In this document: piece by piece, positions 6,493 to 15,231 of the stretch | Layout of the letters: the number at the start of each line of letters is the position of its first letter | Position numbering within the stretch: position 1 is the first letter of the stretch | Assembly: GCF_023746555.1 (NCBI RefSeq) | Contig: NZ_CP098755.1 | Span: forward strand, 3,546,501 to 3,610,500 | Length of the DNA: 64,000 bases | Origin: Brevibacillus ruminantium | GTDB taxonomy: Bacteria > Bacillota > Bacilli > Brevibacillales > Brevibacillaceae | Direction of reading: 5' to 3' | Program-made: the position numbers and the translations under genes | Notes under the pieces: model-generated | Database searches by the model: none | Told to the model about the DNA's origin: nothing | Seen by the model: the letters and a program-made list of their open reading frames with translations, nothing else

Positions 6493-8144
6493 TACTTAAA
6501 CACCCCCACCAGCATGGTTGCTGCCTCTGTTGAGCTTGCGTTGGTCCGGGACAAAGTTTGTTTAAAAACGACATCAGCTTTCGGCGTTGTTACTGTCCCG
6601 ATCAACTCGTCCTCTGTTATTTTGGCGTTTATATCGGCACTGCTTTTGGACATCGGAATGTACTGCTCAGGCTGTCCCGCATCAACAAAAGAAGCCTCTG
6701 CATCGATAACCAGGTCACCCTTTTCCCTCTTGAGCCAAGCGAGGATCTCCTTCGCTGAACCGAGGGGTGGGAGAATTCGGTACCGAGCAACGGCTTTTTT
6801 CATTGGCTTTTCTACTACTTCGTTTTTAACGTTGAATGTCTTAACCGTTGAGGCTCCGAACTGGTCGGTGGCGGTGATCGTGACCGCGTTTGTGCCGGTC
6901 TTCAATTCGCTCACCTTGAACGGGAACGACCAGTTACCACTTGATACACCGCTCAATAGTGTTTTCTCTGTGCCTGTGTTCAGCTTTCCTTTGACCGTGA
7001 CTGTGTTTCCGTCTGGATCGGAAGCAGTCCCGGAAAGCGTGATCGTATCAGGCGGAATCAGGCCCGACTGTACTGGTGTGAAAGTGTTGACAGTAAGGGC
7101 TGGTGCTTTGTTGTATTTGACTGTAAATGACCTGGTTACGACCGCCGACTGCCCCCCCTGGTCATCTACAGCCCATACAGAAAGAGTATGGGTCGTACCC
7201 TCCGCCAACAGCCCGGACACGTCTGTTGAACCATCGTAAAGTCTACCGCCACGGTAAGTAAGTGCCTTTGAGAAAGGGATTGGGCTACTTCCGTCAGAAA
7301 CCTTTGCATCAAGATTCCGCTCAGATCCGTTGTTAATCTTGTACTTGACCGTAACCACGTTTCCGCTGTCTTCATCTTTCGCACTACCCGCAATTGTGAA
7401 AGTGTTTCCTTCGGTTAATACCTGGTTATTGGATGTTGACAGGGATACCGTTGGAACAGAATTAAGAACTTCAAGAACGGGGCGCCAGCCTACAGAACTC
7501 GAACTGGAGTTGTTTCTGATTGTTTGAATCAGTCCAGCAGAAAGTTCTCCTCTGAGCCTCCTTGTATCAGAAACTTCATCACTCTCCTGAACCATTGTAG
7601 ACATATACATCCAGTTCCAGAATCGATTGAGTTCGCCCTTAAATTGAATATTCCAAGCGTCCAATTCTAGGTAATCGGTTCTGAAATCAGAACTTTTTGG
7701 TATAGGAAGGCCAGGTATGTTTGCTTTATTCAGTACATACCTGTTCCACTCGTTATCTCCTGATTCCGCGTCAGGATATGTCATGCCCCCTGTCAAAACT
7801 CTCAGGGTATACCTTTTGCCATCAATTGTAACGCGGGTTCCTGTGATTCTTCCCAGATTGTTCATTTCGGCAGGCCGGAAATAACATAATATCGCCCGAT
7901 CGCAAATCAGAAGTGTTTTATCTCCATCACGTATTTTGTGCCAATACAACTGATTTTCTTCTACTGGATCAGTGTCTCTGATGCTCCACCGAGTTGCAAC
8001 GTCACCGAAAGCCGAAGGCATGTTGCCTTTACCAATGTTGGAATTTGGAATTCTGTCAGGAACCCATGGCTTTGTTGGCCTTGGCAGTGGTGTGGAGTCG
8101 TAATACAACGTCCCCATTTTTATAAGTCCTTCATATGTTGCCAT
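6492..8144 (-). CDS. tail fibre/adhesin with Ig-like repeats
   Basis: A 550-residue tail protein. The first 225 residues form a globular region of the kind seen at phage and bacterial surfaces (WHKIRDGDKTLLICDRAIL; DAWNIQFKGELNRFWNW). Two immunoglobulin-like domains follow (about 230-345 and 346-440), each opening with PTVSLSTSN or PALTVNTFTP and containing SGTASDPDGN-type turns. The last 110 residues resemble a cell-contact domain. It follows the baseplate genes, so it probably binds the host surface. Which wall component it recognises cannot be told. Confidence 0.75.
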   Translation of the reverse strand: MATYEGLIKMGTLYYDSTPLPRPTKPWVPDRIPNSNIGKGNMPSAFGDVATRWSIRDTDPVEENQLYWHKIRDGDKTLLICDRAILCYFRPAEMNNLGRITGTRVTIDGKRYTLRVLTGGMTYPDAESGDNEWNRYVLNKANIPGLPIPKSSDFRTDYLELDAWNIQFKGELNRFWNWMYMSTMVQESDEVSDTRRLRGELSAGLIQTIRNNSSSSSVGWRPVLEVLNSVPTVSLSTSNNQVLTEGNTFTIAGSAKDEDSGNVVTVKYKINNGSERNLDAKVSDGSSPIPFSKALTYRGGRLYDGSTDVSGLLAEGTTHTLSVWAVDDQGGQSAVVTRSFTVKYNKAPALTVNTFTPVQSGLIPPDTITLSGTASDPDGNTVTVKGKLNTGTEKTLLSGVSSGNWSFPFKVSELKTGTNAVTITATDQFGASTVKTFNVKNEVVEKPMKKAVARYRILPPLGSAKEILAWLKREKGDLVIDAEASFVDAGQPEQYIPMSKSSADINAKITEDELIGTVTTPKADVVFKQTLSRTNASSTEAATMLVGVFK

Positions 8145-8156
8145 GTGATCGCCCCC

Positions 8157-8798
8157 CTATGCCTGTGTAATCGTGATCGTATGTGTTCCCCAACTGCCAA
8201 TCCGCATTTTTTGTGCTGTTGCATCCCTGACAACCGTAGACCTAGCCACTATCGCACCTTTTTTATAGGCATTGGTCAGCTTGGCTACCGTAATAGAGCT
8301 GGTACCTACAGCCGTAATCTTTTGATTTTCAAACGCTGTGTCGTCGCAGATGGTGATTTCTTGGCCAACCTTAAACCCCGTCACAGATGCTACGGGGATG
8401 CTTACTGCTGTCGTACTTGCAGACAGGGCAGTCGTTGCATACGTCTTGGTTTGATCGAGTTTCAGCACTGGGTCGTCTGAGCCGTCGTAGATGTCAGCGA
8501 AGCGAGCCTGTGCATCGATCACGCCGCGATCGTCTGCGTCCAGATGGGCCTCAATCCGGGTGACACGGCGCTCTACCCGATCAATACGCAAATGGGCGCC
8601 TTCAATCCCGCCTTCCATATGGTTGAGGCGAATCTCGTCTACGGGCGTTCCGGCCAGCACCTGGTAGGCTGGTTCTATCAGCATAACCCCTTTTGCAGCG
8701 AGCTCTGGGTCGGGGTGGGGTTGAACCCTATAGGCCCCCGGGAAATCCACGAGCCTATTAACGTGAGTCTGTTTCTGATACCTCTCTATCACTGTCAC
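8157..8798 (-). CDS. tail/fibre-associated protein
   Basis: A 213-residue protein starting with GTG that overlaps the previous stop (GTGA). A central coiled segment (GGIEGAHLRIDRVERRVTRI) is followed by a beta-rich domain with SIPVASVTGFKVGQEITICD, a pattern common in phage fibre tips and connectors. It lies between XkdU-like and fibre genes and probably links fibre to baseplate; this is inference from position. Confidence 0.65.
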   Translation of the reverse strand: MTVIERYQKQTHVNRLVDFPGAYRVQPHPDPELAAKGVMLIEPAYQVLAGTPVDEIRLNHMEGGIEGAHLRIDRVERRVTRIEAHLDADDRGVIDAQARFADIYDGSDDPVLKLDQTKTYATTALSASTTAVSIPVASVTGFKVGQEITICDDTAFENQKITAVGTSSITVAKLTNAYKKGAIVARSTVVRDATAQKMRIGSWGTHTITITQA

Positions 8799-9094
8799 TC
8801 ACCTACTTTCCATTTCAGTTCAATCGGGATGCTGAGGGCTACAGCTCTGGCTGGCTTGTACAGATTCACCGAGTCCTGCCAGACGATCTGGCCATTTTCA
8901 TCCTTGATTACCCGCTTTGTGATATGGCCTACTTCGGAGTCCTGGAGTCGAATAAGGAAATTCACTTTATTCGGCCCTTGTCTGATTTTCAGGAGAGTGG
9001 CCGGTTTCAGTTCGCCGTTTATTTCCACCTCCGCGCTGTCGAAAAGTGACTCAAGGCTGTTTGCTTGTCGTTCCAATGCGTGTTCGGTCAGCAT
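8795..9094 (-). CDS. phage tail protein, unknown
   Basis: A 99-residue, mostly beta-rich protein (AEVEINGELKPATLLKIRQ; VGHITKRVIKDENGQIVWQD). It overlaps the genes on both sides by a few bases, showing translational coupling within the tail operon. No family recognised; likely a small baseplate or fibre accessory protein. Confidence 0.65.
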   Translation of the reverse strand: MLTEHALERQANSLESLFDSAEVEINGELKPATLLKIRQGPNKVNFLIRLQDSEVGHITKRVIKDENGQIVWQDSVNLYKPARAVALSIPIELKWKVGE

Positions 9095-9639
9095 AGATCG
9101 TTTTCACCTCCGGCGTAGAATGTGCCACACATGAGAGGATCATCGTAGTAGACATGCATTGGTCCTGAAGTGAGGACGAGACTCCCCTTCTGCTGAATGA
9201 CTATCCTCTCTCTATTCACATGAACCGGGCGCATTCTTTCAAACATGTTGTGTAGGGTTAGAAGATCGATTGGCCCGCCCTGTTGAAACTCAAAAACGAT
9301 TTCCTTTGCTGCGAAATCCTCCGTCACAGACAGCAGGTTCCCGACCGTTTTTCCTAATGATTGGAGGACTGGCAAGGTGAACGGGAGTCTTGCCCAGTGC
9401 TGCGCTCGAATATTTTTTCGCCTTTCGTCGATGCTCAGGGACTGCTTTTTTCCGAAGTAAATCCAGTCCCAAACGTCCAGGCCCCAGGTCGCCGACCATG
9501 GACTAAACTGCTGCAAAACGTCCTCTCGTTGTTGGTCAAAGACATTTACTTCTCTACCTGCTCCCTCAAAGTGGTACTCGGCCACTGTGTTTTCATACCA
9601 GTAAGGCGGGAGCATCTGTCGATACCGTTCTGGAATCAT
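9088..9639 (-). CDS. xkdU: baseplate wedge protein, XkdU/YmfQ-like
   Basis: A 183-residue protein of the YmfQ/XkdU group: MIPERYRQMLPPYW, followed by a QQREDVLQQFSPWSATWGLDVWDW segment split by charged residues and DERRKNIRAQHWARLPFT. These proteins close the baseplate wedge after the baseplate J protein. The gene overlaps the J gene stop by ATGA. About the usual length for the family. Confidence 0.85.
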   Translation of the reverse strand: MIPERYRQMLPPYWYENTVAEYHFEGAGREVNVFDQQREDVLQQFSPWSATWGLDVWDWIYFGKKQSLSIDERRKNIRAQHWARLPFTLPVLQSLGKTVGNLLSVTEDFAAKEIVFEFQQGGPIDLLTLHNMFERMRPVHVNRERIVIQQKGSLVLTSGPMHVYYDDPLMCGTFYAGGENDLC

Positions 9640-10451
9640 GTTGTCACCGCCAAGTTGAGGGAAGCGATAGCATCCAGCGGTACGGTAAGGTTGGCTTCCC
9701 CGTCGTTCAAAGTGTAATCGGCAAAGTCTTCTACGCCGTCAACGAAGAAGAGCGCCCCGATCTGCTGGTAAACGATCTGGGAACGCCCTTTCAAGTAGGT
9801 TTTGATTTGGTTGGCGATCAGCTCCTGTACCTTGTCCATCTCAGCATCATGGCGGAGCACCAGCCGCACAGATACGTTGACAGGGAAAACTTTGGCCGGA
9901 AATACCTGCAGATCGTGCAGAGCTCGCCGTTTGTCTTCCAGCTTGTCACGGACCTGCTTAACCAATTCTGCTGTGACCGGCTGCCCGTTCAGGTCCGTAA
10001 TATAGACGTCGATGGACAGATCATGCCGCGCCTTCTCAATTGCCACAGCCCCGCCTACACCCTCCACGTTCCGAGCCCAGCGCTCATAATCCTGGCGACG
10101 CCCGTCTCCTTCCTCTGAGCGAGCTCGATCAATAAGACGCTGCCGGTAATGCTCGTCTTCCTCCCCTGCACTTCGGGGAAGACCAAAAAATACCCCGCAA
10201 GCGTCCAAGTACTCGCCGTCAGCCCAGGGCAAAAAGTGCTGTAGAAAACCATATTCAAGTAGCTGCTGTTGTTCGCTGATCTCAACGGCCAAGGGGTATT
10301 CAAAGTCGTAAAATATTTCGCCTTCTTCCGTCGCCGGTGGTGTTTCCCCGCGCTGCTGAGCAATCTCCGCCATGCGGTTGGCAATCCTTTGGTAAATCTG
10401 ATCCGGCGTTTCCCTCAGAATCGGCATCTCAGGTTTGTTCATCGTCGCCAT
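9636..10451 (-). CDS. xkdT: baseplate J-like protein, XkdT
   Basis: A 271-residue baseplate J / gp47-family protein. Diagnostic stretches are LPWADGEYLDACGVFFGLPR, RQRLIDRARSEEGDGRRQDYERWA, and VSVRLVLRHDAEMDKVQELI near the C-terminus. These proteins form the wedges that change conformation during sheath contraction. Gene order XkdS-XkdT-XkdU is conserved here. Confidence 0.9.
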   Translation of the reverse strand: MATMNKPEMPILRETPDQIYQRIANRMAEIAQQRGETPPATEEGEIFYDFEYPLAVEISEQQQLLEYGFLQHFLPWADGEYLDACGVFFGLPRSAGEEDEHYRQRLIDRARSEEGDGRRQDYERWARNVEGVGGAVAIEKARHDLSIDVYITDLNGQPVTAELVKQVRDKLEDKRRALHDLQVFPAKVFPVNVSVRLVLRHDAEMDKVQELIANQIKTYLKGRSQIVYQQIGALFFVDGVEDFADYTLNDGEANLTVPLDAIASLNLAVTT

Positions 10452-10873
10452 GCGCTCACCTCCGTTCTGGTTGTGCCTCGTACACCCTCAATCTCAAGCG
10501 AGAAAATAACCCGATTGCCTTCAAAACGAATATCGGTAACCTCGGCCCGTTCAATCTCACTGTGGGCCTCCAGCGCCTCTTCTGCCTGTGTTTTGATAAC
10601 CGGAAGAGACATGCCAGACCTCATCCGTCCAATTTCGTACAAGAAATCTACTCCGTAACGTTCAGAGTAAATCTCATAACGGAACCTGCGCGTGTTGAGA
10701 ATCTTCTTTGCTGCTTCCTCCAGGTATTCGGCGTACGTCTTTGTCCGCAAATACCGGCCATCTGGTCCCTGCATGAGCTGCTTTGTGTGCCAGTCGAATT
10801 TGTAGGTCCAAGGGATGGGATTGTCTGGCGACTGCTGCAGTCGCGATTCGTCTCCAGTCAGCTCAGGAAACAT
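10439..10873 (-). CDS. xkdS: DUF2634 baseplate protein, XkdS
   Basis: A 144-residue protein with the DUF2634 pattern: TYKFDWHTKQLMQGPDGRYL, KTYAEYLEEAAKKILNTRR, YSERYGVDF. This is the Firmicutes equivalent of the gp25/W-like wedge component. It starts directly after the XkdR-like gene and overlaps XkdT. Confidence 0.88.
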   Translation of the reverse strand: MFPELTGDESRLQQSPDNPIPWTYKFDWHTKQLMQGPDGRYLRTKTYAEYLEEAAKKILNTRRFRYEIYSERYGVDFLYEIGRMRSGMSLPVIKTQAEEALEAHSEIERAEVTDIRFEGNRVIFSLEIEGVRGTTRTEVSAWRR

Positions 10874-11122
10874 CTATCCCACCACCCCGAGAAGAAGGTA
10901 TTGGCCGTTCGTACAGCGAATCACGGCCACTTTCTTACCCACGTCTTCCGGGCGCCATGCGGTGGGGTTCAGCCTCACCAGTTCGTTCTCTTCAAGTGGT
11001 GCTGGATCCTCGTCCAGTTTGACTGACAGGGGAGACAGCGAAAGAAGATTGCCCAGTTCCGCTTTTGTATCGGTCAACCCATCCCGGGCCCCTTGGTATA
11101 TCTTTTGTAATGCTGCTTGCAT
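10874..11122 (-). CDS. xkdR: DUF2577 tail protein, XkdR
   Basis: An 82-residue protein of the DUF2577/XkdR group (QKIYQGARDGLTDTKAELGN; KVAVIRCTNGQYLLLGVVG), with an OB-like beta-rich C-terminal half. GGAAAGGAGGGG lies nine bases before the ATG. It sits between XkdQ and XkdS as in PBSX, within the baseplate hub cluster. Confidence 0.83.
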   Translation of the reverse strand: MQAALQKIYQGARDGLTDTKAELGNLLSLSPLSVKLDEDPAPLEENELVRLNPTAWRPEDVGKKVAVIRCTNGQYLLLGVVG

Positions 11123-11125
11123 GGG

Positions 11126-12079
11126 TCATCCCCTCCTTTCCAATTGCAAATCCATTGTGTATTGACCGCCCTTCCAACGTGCATTGCAGCTGGTGACGAT
11201 CCAGTCCGTGATGGTCACGTTATCCTTCTCCAAGATTTTGATAAGCCAGCCTGCGCGGATCCGGGCTGCCTGATTGTCTTCGTGCTTAACGGTTATGGGT
11301 CGGGTCTTGGGTATTTTCGACAGGTTCGCTAGCTGTTTTGAAGCGAGAGCATCCAGTCCCTTTTCTTCACCGGCATCGATCACCTTTTTCATTCGTCCGA
11401 TCTGCTTGATCAGGTTGGCGTTTTCCTTCGTCACGCTGGCAGCTACTTTGTCATCTTTGTACCGTTCCGCTGTAACGACAGTGTACACTTCCTCGATCGA
11501 CTCGCCCGTTGAGCTGCTTTCGAGCAAGCTTGCCGCGAACATTGGGACTACGCTGTTCCCGCCTTCTGGGAGAACGGTCAGCTTGTCTCGTTCATGTTGG
11601 ACGAAATACCTCTTGCCCGTCTTGTCATAAGCCTGCTCTGTCAAAGTCGTGAATAAGGAAGCAAAAGATTGGGAAGCAAGCCGGTCCTTTACTTCAAAGC
11701 CAAAGGCCGGACAGCTGAAGTTGATTCCCGTTGCCCGGATCAGTCGCTCCAGCTCCTTCCCGGCATCGCCGTTTAGCTTAATCCGTGACGTTTCATTCTT
11801 CTGTAGGTACCAACTCAGCTCGTACGCGGTTGCCGATGTGTCGCCGCTCTTATCGTCACGCTCAAAACGCACGATTGGCCCGTGGAAAAACTGCTGCGAC
11901 TCCTTGAGCAGATCACCGGAGAAGAGCATTAAAAAGCCCGCCGATTCGATAGGCGGGGCATTCAGGACTTGAATATCACAGTTTTGGGCGATTTGGCCGC
12001 GAGAGGAAGACCAAGACAACTCCTTCGTCGCTGGTGTTAGATTTATTCTGGTTGACTCTTTGCCATAGATGATCTGCAT
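11126..12079 (-). CDS. xkdQ: baseplate hub protein, XkdQ/YqbQ
   Basis: A 317-residue protein matching XkdQ/YqbQ: KELSWSSSRGQIAQNCDIQV at the start, the hub-like FFHGPIVRFERD region, and the closing IKILEKDNVTITDWIVTSCN. Such proteins form the trimeric hub under the tail tube. GAGGTGG lies a few bases before ATG. No catalytic motif is visible. Confidence 0.87.
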   Translation of the reverse strand: MQIIYGKESTRINLTPATKELSWSSSRGQIAQNCDIQVLNAPPIESAGFLMLFSGDLLKESQQFFHGPIVRFERDDKSGDTSATAYELSWYLQKNETSRIKLNGDAGKELERLIRATGINFSCPAFGFEVKDRLASQSFASLFTTLTEQAYDKTGKRYFVQHERDKLTVLPEGGNSVVPMFAASLLESSSTGESIEEVYTVVTAERYKDDKVAASVTKENANLIKQIGRMKKVIDAGEEKGLDALASKQLANLSKIPKTRPITVKHEDNQAARIRAGWLIKILEKDNVTITDWIVTSCNARWKGGQYTMDLQLERRG

Positions 12080-12091
12080 GGTACCACCTCG

Positions 12092-12685
12092 CTATGTTCC
12101 GATAGCCCGGTTCAGACTGGCTAATTTTCTGTCAATCCTGTCACGTTGGATTTTTTGCATAGCTGGATCAATCAGAGACTGGCTACCGCTTTTCTTCTTC
12201 GCAGTCTTACCTGTTGTATTTGGCCTTGCCTTCTGCTGCTTGGCTATCACCTTTTCGGGGCTTAGAAGTTGAGTTTGGTTGCTCCAAGTCACAAACTCGT
12301 CTTTTACGTATAAAGGCAGTTCGATTGATCCGTGATAGTCCACATTCTTTCCTGAAAACTTGCCGTCACACGGTCCGACGAGAACATTCCAGGCCAGGTT
12401 AAGCTCGTCTATTGTGATCAGCACCTCTGCCCCGGTCAGCCGGTCCAGACCGTCCAGCCACGCACGCGGTCCTTGATATCCTTCAACCTCAATAAAGTCT
12501 GCTTCAAGGTTTCCGGGCAAAAAGAATTCGAAAGAGATTGATTTCGGGCGCCGCCCTGAAATCCGATTATGTGTCAGCAAGTCAATGGTTGTCGTACTTT
12601 CCGTATCGTTCCCATACCCGTTTAGCTGGATTTCCCCTGGGGTTACCGGGAACGTGAGTCTGTACTTGCCCTGTAAACGGATCAT
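12092..12685 (-). CDS. xkdP: XkdP-like tail protein lacking LysM
   Basis: A 197-residue protein resembling the N-terminal domain of XkdP (TFPVTPGEIQLNGYGNDTES; SISFEFFLPG; EVLITIDELNLAWNVLVGPC). In PBSX and skin, XkdP ends with a LysM wall-binding repeat. Here the C-terminus is instead a Lys/Arg-rich tail (KKKSGSQSLIDPAMQKIQRD). Overlaps the tape-measure stop by ATGA. Confidence 0.8.
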   Translation of the reverse strand: MIRLQGKYRLTFPVTPGEIQLNGYGNDTESTTTIDLLTHNRISGRRPKSISFEFFLPGNLEADFIEVEGYQGPRAWLDGLDRLTGAEVLITIDELNLAWNVLVGPCDGKFSGKNVDYHGSIELPLYVKDEFVTWSNQTQLLSPEKVIAKQQKARPNTTGKTAKKKSGSQSLIDPAMQKIQRDRIDRKLASLNRAIGT

Positions 12686-15183
12686 GTAGCGACACCTCCC
12701 CGGGTTTCCAGTGCATCTATAAGCGCTTTCTCAATGAGGTCCTTAATTTTCTGTCCGACAGACGGATCACTCAGCATCTTCAACATAGTCGGTATATCCT
12801 GAAGTACGCCTTGAGCGTGGAGTGGAATGGTCACTTGGGGTATGGTGACTGAAACGACTTTTGGTTTCTCCGTTACCTTCCCTCCAACCGGCGATACAGG
12901 CGGTATCGGCGGCCCCATGACAGGCGGGGTCGGCCTTAACTGATTCACTTCTTCTCTGGAAATTTTCATCATCCCTCGGGGATGCGGTGGAGTCTCCGGT
13001 GGTGTTGACGGTGCATCATTCCACCAAGACATCACTTTATCAAAGAGTGCTCCCCCGCCAAAAGCTCCGGCGATACCGCCCACAATTCCACCAATTGCTG
13101 TTCCGATTCCGGGGACAACTGAGCCAATGGCCGCTCCCGCTGCAGCACCTCCCCAACCACCAAGAGCTTCCGCTCCTACTTTGCCGGCAGCTTCGAGCTT
13201 GTCCTCAGCTGTCAGGATTTCACTGGCGCCAACAGCCATACCGATGATCGGCAATCTTTTTACAAGCCCACCGCCCAGAGATTTTACTCCTTCCCAAGCA
13301 CTTTTTGTACCAGAAAGGACTGTATCGCTCTTTGGTAGTAGCCCGCCTAAGCTTTTCAGGTTTTCCACCAAGCCTTTCTTTGGAATATCGGGAGTTTTAT
13401 CTGGGAGTGAGCCGCCCAAAGCTTTCCTTGTTGCTTCCTCAGATGTCAGCCACTTTCGGTCTGGGACAGGAGTCTCTTTTTTTCCCCAGTTTAACGGGTT
13501 CCATTTGCTTCTCTTACCGCCACGGCCACCTCCTCGGCCTTTTCCCTTCTTATCAGGGCCGTCGGGCAGATCGATGTCAGGCATCTCGCCGCCGAGCTTT
13601 TTTCTTACGGCGGCCGCTTCTGCTGCAGCTAATGCTACTTTGAATTTCCAAAGTCCATATGTTACTAGGCCGATAGCCGCAACAAGGGATGGAACTGCAA
13701 GTGTGGTTGGTAGTGCATCAAATCCATCTTTAACTACCCTTATTACATGACCGAGCCCGCTGATAACAGGACTCAGGTCTTGCGCTATAATCAAACCGAG
13801 GTTAATCAGTTCGTTTGATAGCATGGTTTTGGCTTTAATAAAGTCATGCAGGGGGTCATTCTTTTGGTAGGTCTGGTATAACGAATCAAGTTGCCCCTTC
13901 ATTTTCTCCCTATAGACCATCGGATCAACAACCGCAATTTCTCCCGCTTTTTGCAATAGCTTGACCAATTCTTCTTGTCCAGCGTTTTCTCCGGGACCAG
14001 CCGCCAGTTCATTCAACAGGTTTTGACGCACAAACTCGTCCTTGATCGAAGCGAAAGTCTGCATGAGTACACCAGTTGCATACTGCCGATCCTGTTTGCT
14101 GCCAGACGCAAGATACTTCCCGATCTGCTCCGCTTCTTTCTTCGCTAGCTCTGACGCCTTTTCGTCACTCATCCCTTGTGCGCCATACGCGGTTTTTAGA
14201 ACATTTTCGAGGTCGCCCACGTTGTTCAGTTTCAACCCAACTTCTTTCAGAGTGTCGAAACCCGTATCCGTATTCCAAACATCATTCATGGCTTCAACGA
14301 GCATGGCAAGCTTTTCGGGAGCATCAATGAACTTTGTCATTTGTGCCGAATACTCTTGCAACGAATCCAATGTGTCTTTTCGAATATCGCGGGCTTTTAG
14401 TGCCACATATCCCAGCGAATCACCTATGCGATTGATATCTGCATCTGGCATAGCGCTTTTCATCAGCATTTGTGTATTGAGGAACTCATCAGCACCGCCC
14501 ATGTCTGGGCGAATCGCGCTAAGCTGAAGTGCTTGTTTCGTTAACTCTGTACCGTTCGCACCACCAAATCGCGTTGCCTGTGTCATCAAGTCCTTAACAT
14601 AAGTGCTATCAATGTTTGGATTAATCAGCGAAAGGTCCTGCGCTTGCTGCTGATACCGCGCCAACTCTTCCGGTGTATCTCCGAGCAACGCTCGCCTTGC
14701 ATTCGCTTGAGTCTCCAGGGTCAGTTGGTCCAAGTATCCTGCTCCTAAGTAAGTTGCCATCCCACCAGCAACTCCACCTGCCGCGAAATCTACGCTCCCC
14801 CCAGCTTGTGACGCTTCAATTTGTACCCTTGCCTTCTCACCGTCAAGCGCTTTTACTTCCTGTCGAATCGCTGCAATCTCACGTCTGGCCTGATCATCAA
14901 CCGTAATCTTTGGCGTAGCCCTTGTGGCGTCTAGCCCGCCTAACTGCCGTCTCAAGTCCTGGATTTCACGCTGCATCTGATCTATTTCTCGTTTGAAACC
15001 ACTTTCTGCTCGCTCTGCAGCCTGCTTAACCTTCCTCATTTCTTTCAGCATGTCCTGAGTGGCATCATCTAGCTGGAGCATTCCTTTCGCAGCGGTCTTG
15101 GTCATTTTCACCACACTACGAAGTTGCGGCGATAACTCATTTTTAGCTTGTAAATATGCAGTTAAGCCAACAACCCTTCCCAT
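12682..15183 (-). CDS. xkdO: tail tape measure protein, XkdO
   Basis: A tape-measure protein of about 833 residues that sets tail length. N-terminal coiled coil (about 10-120, with REIDQMQREIQDLRRQL), the family core (LGDTPEELARYQQQAQDLS; FGGANGTELTKQALQLS), a hydrophobic segment (TTLAVPSLVAAIGLVTYGLW) near 505 and a Gly/Ala-rich membrane-active stretch (GAAAGAAIGSVVPGIGTAIG) near 690, expected to cross the host membrane during injection. The start is set at the second in-frame ATG (MGRVVGL), which has GGAAAGGAG seven bases upstream, rather than the ATG eleven codons earlier. Confidence 0.93.
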   Translation of the reverse strand: MGRVVGLTAYLQAKNELSPQLRSVVKMTKTAAKGMLQLDDATQDMLKEMRKVKQAAERAESGFKREIDQMQREIQDLRRQLGGLDATRATPKITVDDQARREIAAIRQEVKALDGEKARVQIEASQAGGSVDFAAGGVAGGMATYLGAGYLDQLTLETQANARRALLGDTPEELARYQQQAQDLSLINPNIDSTYVKDLMTQATRFGGANGTELTKQALQLSAIRPDMGGADEFLNTQMLMKSAMPDADINRIGDSLGYVALKARDIRKDTLDSLQEYSAQMTKFIDAPEKLAMLVEAMNDVWNTDTGFDTLKEVGLKLNNVGDLENVLKTAYGAQGMSDEKASELAKKEAEQIGKYLASGSKQDRQYATGVLMQTFASIKDEFVRQNLLNELAAGPGENAGQEELVKLLQKAGEIAVVDPMVYREKMKGQLDSLYQTYQKNDPLHDFIKAKTMLSNELINLGLIIAQDLSPVISGLGHVIRVVKDGFDALPTTLAVPSLVAAIGLVTYGLWKFKVALAAAEAAAVRKKLGGEMPDIDLPDGPDKKGKGRGGGRGGKRSKWNPLNWGKKETPVPDRKWLTSEEATRKALGGSLPDKTPDIPKKGLVENLKSLGGLLPKSDTVLSGTKSAWEGVKSLGGGLVKRLPIIGMAVGASEILTAEDKLEAAGKVGAEALGGWGGAAAGAAIGSVVPGIGTAIGGIVGGIAGAFGGGALFDKVMSWWNDAPSTPPETPPHPRGMMKISREEVNQLRPTPPVMGPPIPPVSPVGGKVTEKPKVVSVTIPQVTIPLHAQGVLQDIPTMLKMLSDPSVGQKIKDLIEKALIDALETRGGVAT

Positions 15184-15200
15184 CAAAACACTCCTTTCCA

Positions 15201-15231
15201 ATAAAAATAGCGCCATACAACAGGCGCTAAT
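15201..15231 (-). terminator. rho-independent terminator of the lipoprotein gene
   Basis: Minus strand TAGCGCC-8 bases-GGCGCTA followed by TTTTTATT. It overlaps the lipoprotein stop and lies just upstream of the tape-measure start, so it separates the inserted unit from the tail operon. Confidence 0.8.

Noticed and set aside
7166..7393. 75-codon minus-strand frame within the fibre gene
   Set aside because: Alternate frame of the Ig-like region with no start signal.
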